Assembly (NCBI GenBank): GCA_036785705.1
Contig: JAWUZG010000296.1
Coordinates: 1-64,000, forward strand
Direction of reading: 5' to 3'
From: Acanthornis magna
Lineage: Eukaryota > Chordata > Aves > Passeriformes > Acanthizidae
Length of the DNA stretch: 64,000 nucleotides
Of this stretch, positions 56,840 through 64,000 are shown piece by piece. The notes beneath the pieces were generated by a model. It ran no database searches. It was given only the letters and a program-made list of their open reading frames with translations, and was not told the DNA's origin. The translations under genes and the position numbers were made by a program. The stretch's first letter is position 1. Each line of letters opens with the position of its first letter.

Positions 56840-58225
56840 GGGGGCTCAGGACCTCCATTTGAGGGGGGTTGGGGTCTCGGAACCCCCATCTGGGGGGTTT
56901 GGGGTTTCAGGACCCCCATCTGGCGAGATTTTGGGGGCTCAGGACCCCCATCTGGGGGGTTTGGGGTCTCAGGACCCCCGCCCGGGGGTTGGGGTCTCGG
57001 GACCCCCATCTGGGGGGATTTGGTGTCTCGGGACCTCCATCTGGGGGGATTTGGGGTCTCGGGACCCCCATCTGGGGGGGTTTGGGGTCTCAGGACCCCC
57101 CCATTGCTGGTGTGGGGGTTTCACACCCGAGGGACCCCCAGACGGGCGGCAGGGACCCCCTACCCCACCCTGGGATTTGGGGGGGACACTCGGGGTTTGT
57201 CCCGTCCCCCCCTCCGGGACCCCCACCTGGGGGTTTTGGGGTCTCAGGACCCCCATTTGGGGGGGGTTTTGGGGTCTCTGGACCCCCATCTGGGGGGTTT
57301 GGGGGCTCAGGACCCCCCCCCCCCCCCGCTGTGGGTTTGGGGGTTTCACACCCGAGGGGGTGGCAGGGACCCCCAGAGGGACCCCGAGAGGGGTGGCGGG
57401 GACCCCCTACCCCATCCTGGGATTTGGGGGGACACCGAGGGGGACACCAAATAGATCTGTCCCCCTCCAGGACCCCCATCTGGGGGGGGTTTGGGGTCTC
57501 AGAACCCCCCATTGTTGAGAGGGAGGGTCCCTGGGCAGAGGGGGGGTCCCCACATACCTGGGGGGGGCTGAGAGGGGGTCCCCATGTCCCTCGGGGGGGT
57601 CCCTGATCGGGGGGGGGGTCCCTATGTCGCTGGGGGGGCAGAGGGGGGGTCCCTGGGCAGATGGGGAGTCCCCATGTCCCTCGGGGGGGGGTCCCTGGGC
57701 AGAGGGGGGGGGTCTCTATGTCCCTCGGGGGGGTCAGAGGGGGGGTCCCCCCATACCTCGGGGGGCAGAGGGGGGGACCCTGAGCAGAGGGGGGGTCCCC
57801 ATGTCCCTCGGGGGGGTCCCTGGGCAGAGGGGGGTCCCCACATACCTCAGGGGGGTCCCTGGGCAGAGGGGGGGTCCCCACATACCTGGGGGGGCAGAGG
57901 AGGGGGTCCCTGGGCTGAGGGGGGGGTCCCCAAATCCCTCGGGGGGGGAGAGGGGGGGGTCCCTATGTCCCTCAGGGGGGGTCCCCATGTTCCTCGGGGG
58001 TTGTCCCTGGGCAGAGGGGGGGTCCCTGGGCTGAGGGGGGGTCCCCACATACCTCGGGGGGCACAGCGGGGTCCCTATGTCCCTCACGGGGGGTCCCTGG
58101 TCAGAGGGGGGGTCCCTGGGCTGAGGGGGGGTCCCCACGTCCCTCGGGGGGGGCAGAGGGGGGGTCCCCACGTCCCTCAGGGGGGGTCCCTGGGCAGAGG
58201 GGGGTCCCCACATACCTGGGGGGGG
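56840..58225. repeat. Minisatellites upstream of RDH5 (gacccccatctggggggttt; ccctgggcagagggggggtc)
   Basis: At 56840-57520 about 20 units of 31 bp: gggacccccatctggggggt, ttggggtctca. They contain two larger blocks with ggtttcacacccgaggg near 57110 and 57340. At 57530-58225 the units are about 40 bp: ggggtccccacatacctcgg, gggggtccctgggcagaggg. From 58225 to 58480 the sequence is low-copy with G-homopolymers. Confidence 0.9.
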
Positions 58226-58479
58226 CAGAGGGGCTGCGGGCGCTGCTCCGGCCGCGGTTCGGGGCCGTGTGAGCTGGGGGGGGGGGGGGGGGCGTGCACC
58301 CCCGGGGGGGGCGTGGGAACAGGGGAGGGGTCTGTGAGATTTGGGGGGGGGGGGGCTGTGGTTGCTCCTCCTCGTGCCCGGCACGGCCACAGCTCCCGGG
58401 GGGGGGGAGGGGGGGCTTTGGGCACTTTTTGGGGGGGTGGGACACCCCTGATTTTGTTGGGGGACCCTCACCCTGGGGG

Positions 58480-60120
58480 AGACCCCAGCCCCGGGAGATG
58501 GGGGGGCAACACCCAGAATTGGGGGGCTGAGACCCCCCAGAGGGAATTAGAGATCCCCAAGCTTTGGGGGGGATCACCCCAAAAATGGAGGCCTGAGACC
58601 CCCCCGGGGAATTAAAGAGCTCCCAGCCTTAGGGGGGGGGATGACCCCAAAAATGGGGGGGTGCTGAGACCCCCCCCGGGACCCCTTTTCAACCATGGGA
58701 TATGGGGGGGCTGAGCCCACCCCCACAAAAGGGAATCAGAGCCCCTCCAGCCCTGGGAAATTGCGGGGGGGGACCACCCCAAAAAGGGGTCTGACCCCCT
58801 CAAAGGGAATGAGACCCCTCCCACCCCCAGGATTTGGGGGGCCTCACCCCAAAAAGGGGGTCTGACCCCCCCAAAGGGAATGAGACCCCTCCCAAGCCCC
58901 GGGACTTGGGGGGGCCTCACACTCCCCAAAAGACAATGAGACCCCTCCCACCCCAGGGATTTGGGGGGGGACTACCCCAAAAAGGGGTCTGACCCCCCCC
59001 CCCCCCCAAAAGGGAATGAGACCCCTCCCACCCCCAGGATTTGGGGGGGCCTGACCCCCCCAAAAGGGAATAAGACCTCTCCCACCCCGGGATCTGGGGG
59101 GGCCTGACCCAGCCCCCCCCCAAAAGGGAATCAGAACCCTCCCACCCCGGGATTTGGGGGGCCTCACCCCCAGAAGGGAATGAGACCCCTCCCACCCTGG
59201 AATTTGGGGGGCCTCACCCCAAAAAGGGGTCTGACCCCCCCCCCCCAAAAGGCAATGAGACCCCTCCCACCCTGGAATTTGGGGGGGCCTGACCCAGCCC
59301 CCCCAGGGAATGAGACCCCTCCCACCCTGGGGATTTGGGGGGGCCTGGCCCAGCCCAGGGAATGAGACCCCTCCCACCCCAGGGATTTGGGGGGCATGAT
59401 CCAACCCCCCCCAAAAGGGAATGAGACCCCTCCCACCCCCAGGATTTGGGGGGGCCTGACCCCCCCCCCCAGGGAATGAGACCCCTCCCACCCCCGGGAT
59501 TTGGGGGGAGCTGACCCCCCCCCCCCAGGGAATGAGACCCCTCCCACCCTGGGGATTTGGGGGGGCCTGACCCCCCCCCAAAAGGCAATGAGACCCCTCC
59601 CACCCCCAGGATTTGGGGGGGGCTGACCCAGCCCCCCCAGGGAATGAGACCCCTCCCACCCCCAGGATTTGGGGGGCTGACCCCCCCCAAAAGGGAATGA
59701 GACCCCTCCCACCCCAGGGATTTGGGGGAGCCCGACCCAGCCCCCCCAGGGAATGAGACCCCTCCCACCCCAGGGATTTGGGGGGCTGACCCCCCCCAAA
59801 AGGCAATGAGACCCCTCCCACCCCAGGGATTTGGGGGGCATGATCCAACCCCCCCCAAAAGGGAATGAGACCCCTCCCACCCCCAGGATTTGGGGGGGGC
59901 TGACCCAGCTCCCCCAGGGAATGAGACCCCTCCCACCCCCGGGATTTGGGGGGAGCTGACCCAGCTCCCCCAGGGAATGAGACCCTTCCCACCCTGGGGA
60001 TTTGGGGGGGCCTGGCCCAGCCCAGGGAATGAGACCCCTCCCACCCCGGGATTTGGGGGAGCCTGACCCCCCCAAGGGAATGAGACCCCTCCCACCCCAG
60101 GATTTGGGGGCCCCGGGGGG
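58480..60120. repeat. About 55-60 bp minisatellite between RDH5 and BLOC1S1
   Basis: About 28 units: aagggaatgagacccctccc, accccaggatttggggggcc, tgacccccccc. G/C homopolymers vary in length among units, which shifts reading frames at random and argues against coding. From 60120 to 60270 the sequence is unique. Confidence 0.92.
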
Positions 60121-60271
60121 GGATTAAGGCCCAGAAGGGTCCCTTTGTCCCCAATCAAAGGAGCCTCAGAGCTCGGCTAAGCACTAAAGAGGATGAGGGG
60201 GCTTAGGGGGGCTCGGGGGGGGCTGTGCCAGGGTCCTGCGGCCCGGCCTGACCCCCCCGGCCCCCCCCCGC

Positions 60272-60277
60272 TTTATT
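60272..60277 (-). terminator. BLOC1S1: BLOC1S1 polyadenylation signal AATAAA
   Basis: Minus-strand GGAATAAAGCGG. It lies about 757 bp beyond the BLOC1S1 stop. Upstream repeats at 60330-60520 carry GGAATAACGG at the equivalent place, so the poly(A) region was also copied but the hexamer has changed. Confidence 0.65.
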
Positions 60278-60289
60278 CCATTGATCACA

Positions 60290-61030
60290 GTGCCGGGGGG
60301 GCCCCAAAACACTGGGCTGAGACCCCCCCCCGTTATTCCTGGCGGTTCTGGGGGGTCCCGGGGGTTCCCAGGGGTCTGGGGGGGCCCCAAAACACCGGGC
60401 TGAGACCCCCCCCCCCGTTATTCCTGGCGGTTCTGGGGGGTCCCGGGGGCTCCCAGGGGTCCGGGGGGGGCCCCAAAACACCGGGCTGAGACCACCCCTC
60501 CGTTATTCCTGGTGGTTCTGGGGGGTCCCAGAGGAGTTCCTGGGGGTCCTGGAGTGGTCCTGGGGGTCCCGGGGTGTTCCTGGGGGTCCTGGAGTGGCCC
60601 CCGGGTGTTCTCGGGGGTCTCGGGGGGTTCCCGGGGGGGGTCCCAAAAACACTGCTGAGACCTCCCCATTACTCTCCACAGCACTGGAGGGTCCCAGAGG
60701 AGTTCCTGGGGGTCCTGGAGCATTCCTGGGGGTCTGGGGGTGTTCCCGGGGGTCCCAGGGTGTTCCTGGGGGTCCCAGGGTGTTCCTGGGGGGTTCCTCG
60801 GGGTCCCAGGGTGTTCTTGGGGGTCCCAGGGGGGTCCGGGGGGTGTCCCAAAAACACTGTGCTGGGACCTCCCCGTTACTCTCCACAGCACTGGAGGGTC
60901 CCAGAGGAGTTCCTGGAGGTCCGGGGGTGTTCCTGGGGGTCCGGGGGTGTTCCTGGGGGTCCGGGGGTGTTCCTGGGGGTCCCGGGGTGTTCCTGGGGGT
61001 CTGGGGGTGTTCCTGGGGGTCCCGGGGGGT
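60290..61030 (-). repeat. BLOC1S1 3' UTR repeats
   Basis: Three units of about 90-115 bp at 60290-60530: gccccaaaacaccgggctga, gacccccccccgttattcct, ggcggttctgggg. Two units of about 190 bp at 60640-61020 share tgctgagacctccccattac, tctccacagcactggagggt, cccagaggagttcctggggg. Short tgttcctgggggtcc arrays fill the rest. Confidence 0.88.
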
Positions 61031-61033
61031 CTC

Positions 61034-61144
61034 TCAGGAGCAGGAGGGCTGCAGCTGTCCCTTGTAGACATACTCGAGGGCGGTGGCGATGGTCCTCATG
61101 TCCAGCTCGATGCTCCGGGCCCAGTTCTCCACGTCCCCGATCTC
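61034..61144 (-). CDS. BLOC1S1: BLOC1S1 last exon
   Basis: 111 nt: acceptor ATCCCCGCAG, EIGDVENWARSIELDMRTIA, TALEYVYKGQLQPSCS and TGA (61036-61034). Coiled-coil C-terminal part of the protein. Confidence 0.96.
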   Translation of the reverse strand, partial: EIGDVENWARSIELDMRTIATALEYVYKGQLQPSCS

Positions 61145-63876
61145 CTGCGGGGATTTGGGGAGGGGGCTCGGAGGGGCTTGGGGAGGGGCTTCACTCACCC
61201 CGGGGGGCTCCTTACAGGGATTTGGGGAGGGGGCTCGGAGGGGTTTGGGGAGGGGCTTCACTCACCCCGGGGGGGGGCTCCTCGCAGGGATTTGAGGAGG
61301 GGGCTCGGAGGGGCTTGGGGAGGGGCTTCACTCACCCCGGGGGGGGACTCATCCATCCCATACCCCTGAGATCCCCTGGGACCCTCTGGGACTCACTGGG
61401 TGCTCCCCAAGACTTCCTGGGACCCCCTGGGTGCTCCCCAAGACCCCCTGGGTGCTCCCTGGGACCCCCTGGGTGCTACCCAATTGCTTCCATACAGACT
61501 CAGGGGGTCTGGGGGCTTCATTCCCACCTCCTCCATGGGTCTGGGGGCTTCATCCCTCTCCTCCATGGGTCTGGGGGCTTTTTCCTCCCCCTGCACGGGT
61601 CTGGGGTCCACATCCCTCCCCAGTATGGGTCTGGGGGCTTCATCCCTCCCCAGTATGGGTCTGGGGTCCACATCCCTCCCCTCCATGGGTCTGGGGTCTG
61701 CATCCTCCCCCTGCATAGGTCTGGGGTCCACACATCCCTCCCCTCCATGGGTCTGGGGGCTTCATCCCTCCCCAGTATGGGTCTGGGGGCTTCATTCCCC
61801 CCTCCATGGGTCTGGGGGCTTCACTCTGCCCCCATCCCCCCTCCCAGTTCCCCAACTAGTCCCCACAAACCTTCTCCTCCCCCTACCCTGGAGGGTCCCC
61901 GAGTGCCCCCCTCCCCAATAGCAGGCCGGGGGTGAGCCCCCTCCCCAATAGCAGCTCAGGGGTGAGCCCCCTCCCCAGGGGCAGCTTGGGGGTGAGCCCC
62001 CTCCCCAGGGGCAGGCCGGGGGTGAGCCCCCTCCCCAATAGCAGCTCAGGGGTGAGCCCCCTCCCCAATAGCAGCTCAGGGGTGAGCCCCCTCCCCAATA
62101 GCAGGCTGTGGGTGAGCCCCCTCCCCAATAGCAGCTCAGGGGTGAGCCCCCTCCCCAATAGCAGCTCGGGGGTGAGCCCCCTCCCCAATAGCAGATCAGG
62201 GGTGAGCCCCCTCCCCAATAGCAGCTCGGGGGTGAGCCCCCTCCCCAGGGGCAGGCCGGGGGGTGAGCCCCCTCCCCAATAGCAACTCAGGGGTGAGCCC
62301 CCTCCCCAATAGCAGGCCGGGGGTGAGCCCCCTCCCCAGGGGCAGGCCGGGGGTGAGCCCCCTCCCCAATAGCAGGCCGGGGGTGGGTTTCGGGGGGCTG
62401 GGGACCCCCACCTTGAGGGCCTGGTTGAAGTTCTCCACCATGGAGATCCAGTGGCCGGTCTGGCGGGCGAACTGCGCCGCCTGCACCTGCAGGGTCTTCA
62501 CCTCCTGGTCCAGCTTGCGCTGGTTCACGTAGGCCTGGGCCACCCTGGGGGGGACACGGGGGTCACCGGGGGGGGGACACGGCTGTGGGGTCACCCCCCG
62601 AGTGAGGGGAACCCCCCCGAAAGGAAGGGAAGGGGTGGGGAGGGGGTCCTGGGGGGAATCTGGGGGTAGGGGTCTCCGGAAAGGGGGAATTGTGGGGCTG
62701 GGGGGGGTCTGAGGGGTCAGGGGTCTCTGGGGCTGGGGGGTCTGTGAGGGTTTGGGGGGGTCTGTGGGGTTGGGGGGGGGTCTGTGAGGGTTTGGGGGGG
62801 TCTGTGAGGGTCTGAGGGGTCAGGGGTCTGTGGGGCTGGGGGGGTCTGTGAGGATTTGGGGGGGTCTGTGGGGTCTGTGGGGCTGGGGGGGTCTCTGGGG
62901 TTGGGGGGTCTCTGGGGTTGGGGGGTCTGTGGGGTTGGGGGGGTCTGTGGGGTCTGTGGGGTTGGGGGGTCTGTGGGGCTGGGGGGGGTCTCCGGGGTTT
63001 GGGGGTCCCTGGGAAGGGGGAATCTGTGGGAAAGGGGGGGTCTGAGGGGGTTTGGGGGTCTCTGGGAAGGGTTGGGGTCTCTGTGGGTTCAGGGGTCAGT
63101 GGGTGTCTCTGGGGGTCTCCGGGGTTTGGGGGTCCCTGGGAAGGGGGGATCTGTGGGAAAGGGGGGGGGGTCTATGGAGTTGGGGGGGTCTGAGGGGTCA
63201 GGGGTCTGTGGTGAAGGGGGTCAGGGGGGTTGGGGTGTCTCTGGGGGTCTCCGGGGTTTGGGGGTCCCTGGAAAAGGGGGGGTCTGTGGGAAAAGGGGGG
63301 GGTCTTGCGGGGTTAGGGGGTGTTATGGAGTTGGGGGTCCCTAGGAAGGGGGATCTGTGGGGCTGGGGGTCGTCTGTGGGGTTGGGGTTCTCAGGGGATG
63401 GGGAGATTTGGGGGTCCCTGGGGGGAATTTGGGGGTCAGGGGCGTCCAGGAGTCCCCAGAGAGGGGTTGAGGGTCTCTGGGGGGGTCCCTAGAGGGGGTT
63501 TGGAGTTGGGGGGTGCCAGGGCGACTACTGGGAGTTTATGGGGAGTGGTTTGGGGTTTGAAAGTCCCCAGGCGGGGTTTTGGGGGTCCCCGTGAGGAGTT
63601 TCGGGGGTCCTCGGGAGGGGTTTGGGGTCCCCAGACGGTGTCTGGGGTCCTCAGGTGGAGTCTGGGGGTCCTGGGGGTGGTTGGGGGTCTCCAGAGGGAT
63701 TTGGAGGGGCTGAGAGTTCCCAGGCCGGGTTTGGGGCTTTGGGGGGAGGTCCCTAGAGGAAATGTGGGGGTCCCCGGGTGGGGTGCGGGGGTCGCGGGCT
63801 CACCCCACGTTGAGGTGATCGACCAAGGCCTCGGTGAGGCGGGTGGCGGCCGCGATCGCCTCCCTGCGCCGCCGCT
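61034..63876 (-). CDS. BLOC1S1: BLOC1S1 (BORCS1), BLOC-1/BORC subunit 1, three 3' exons
   Basis: Small coiled-coil protein shared by BLOC-1 (lysosome-related organelle biogenesis) and BORC (lysosome positioning). It has also been reported to promote mitochondrial protein acetylation. Join on the minus strand: 63876-63804, 62544-62412, 61144-61034. Residues such as REAIAAATRLTEALVDHLNV, VAQAYVNQRKLDQEVKTLQV, MVENFNQALK, EIGDVENWARSIELDMRTIA and ALEYVYKGQL are near-identical to the mammalian protein. Phases fit (G split between the first two exons, phase 0 before EIGD). The first exon (MLSRLLKEHQ...) is not in the window and should lie beyond 64000. The C-terminal end (QPSCS) differs slightly from human. 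Introns are minisatellite-filled. Confidence 0.95.
61150..62395 (-). repeat. BLOC1S1 intron minisatellites
   Basis: At 61148-61345 three units of about 70 bp on gggatttggggagggggctc carry decayed copies of the last-exon acceptor. The sense strand reads AAATCCCTGTAAGGAG or AAATCCCTGCGAGGAG where the real one has AAATCCCCGCAGGAG. At 61390-61485 short ccctgggtgctccc units occur. At 61495-61850 units of 28-32 bp (catgggtctgggggcttcat, ccctcccc) occur. At 61910-62395 sixteen very regular 30-bp units (gcagctcaggggtgagcccc, ctccccaata) occur. Confidence 0.92.
62412..62544 (-). CDS. BLOC1S1: BLOC1S1 internal exon
   Basis: 133 nt from acceptor CCCCCCCAG to donor CTCAAG|GTGGGG. It encodes VAQAYVNQRKLDQEVKTLQV, QAAQFARQTGHWISMVENFN and QALK. 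The first base completes the Gly codon of the preceding exon. Confidence 0.96.
62640..63790 (-). repeat. BLOC1S1 intron minisatellites, G-rich on the plus strand
   Basis: At 62640-63440 units of 16-22 bp (ggggggtctgtggggttggg), with two larger copies containing ctccggggtttgggggtccc, tgggaaggggg. At 63440-63790 weaker units of about 30 bp (gggtttggggtccccaga) occur. No exon recognised. Confidence 0.88.
63804..63876 (-). CDS. BLOC1S1: BLOC1S1 upstream exon (second coding exon)
   Basis: 73 nt from acceptor CCCACCCAG to donor CGTGG|GTGAGC. It encodes RRRREAIAAATRLTEALVDH then LNV plus two bases of Gly. The exact first base is uncertain by two, because CAGAG offers two AGs. Using the second AG would remove one Lys/Arg-type codon part. 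Confidence 0.93.
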
Positions 63877-63945
63877 CTGGGTGGGGACACACGGGGACAG
63901 AGCTGTGAGGGGCGGCGGGACCCCCGCCCACCCTGCGGCCCTCCG

Positions 63946-63995
63946 TGACGTCAGCAGCGCCCGGCGTGACGTCAGCTCCGCGGGCCGTGACATCA
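63946..63995. promoter_or_regulatory. Three CRE sites at 21-bp spacing
   Basis: TGACGTCA at 63946-63953 and again at 63967-63974, then TGACATCA at 63988-63995. The starts are exactly 21 bp apart, two helical turns. The surrounding 21-bp unit (cgtgacgtcagc, cgcccgg) is itself a short tandem repeat. The full palindrome is the CREB/ATF site. The location is upstream of the BLOC1S1 second exon, either in a short intron 1 or at the promoter, and points to cAMP or stress-kinase (ATF) control. Which gene it serves is inferred. Confidence 0.55.
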
Positions 63996-64000
63996 CAGGC

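Noticed and set aside
61910..62395. Very regular 30-bp repeats that look like a CRISPR array
   Set aside because: Units are head-to-tail with no unique spacers and lie in a vertebrate intron. This is a minisatellite.

Overview
The window is vertebrate, almost certainly avian, nuclear DNA. It is a very GC-rich stretch of the kind found on the smallest bird microchromosomes, and probably more than 80% of it is tandem repeat. Real coding sequence is confined to short exons with GT-AG boundaries. Nearly all the long open frames run through minisatellites and are not genes. Five genes are supported. They are GDF11 (minus, 3' part cut short at the left edge), an INPP1-family inositol polyphosphate 1-phosphatase (plus), CD63 (plus), RDH5 (minus) and BLOC1S1 (minus, first exon beyond the right edge). 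GDF11-CD63-RDH5-BLOC1S1 is the gene order known from human 12q13, so the block is orthologous to it. The bird assignment is inference from composition and protein similarity.

Layout. 1-4399: the start of GDF11 exon 3 and intron 2, all minisatellite. 4400-4773: GDF11 exon 2. 4774-16334: GDF11 intron 1, with three islands of non-repeat sequence at about 7000-7240, 8690-8890 and 12090-12480. 16335-17150: GDF11 exon 1, 5' UTR and a TATA/CCAAT promoter. 17386-22920: head-to-head intergenic repeats and a CpG-rich stretch. 22932-28281: the five coding exons of the INPP1-like gene, then duplicated poly(A) sites to 30050. 30160-42405: CD63 promoter, seven coding exons and poly(A) site. 43590-54872: RDH5, with exon 4 at the left and the start codon at the right. 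56599-60130: RDH5 5' exon and intergenic repeats. 60272-63876: three BLOC1S1 exons. 63946-63995: three evenly spaced CRE-like sites.

The genes do not form a pathway. GDF11 is a secreted TGF-beta ligand. The INPP1-like protein is a predicted cytosolic Mg2+-dependent, Li+-sensitive phosphatase. CD63 is an endolysosomal tetraspanin. RDH5 is an ER-bound retinol dehydrogenase. BLOC1S1 is a subunit of BLOC-1 and BORC.

Two things stand out. First, many of the minisatellites are built from exon edges. The repeated units carry copies of the adjoining exon end with its splice donor, splice acceptor, start codon, or stop codon plus AATAAA, at a dozen or so sites in all five genes. This is the strongest candidate for an undescribed phenomenon here. 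Second, the INPP1-like gene sits head-to-head with GDF11, just as INPP1 lies near MSTN, the GDF11 paralogue, in other vertebrates. This suggests a retained whole-genome-duplication partner of INPP1. Also notable are GDF11 exon 3 breaking off into a minisatellite after 21 codons, and a one-base frameshift in CD63 coding exon 2.
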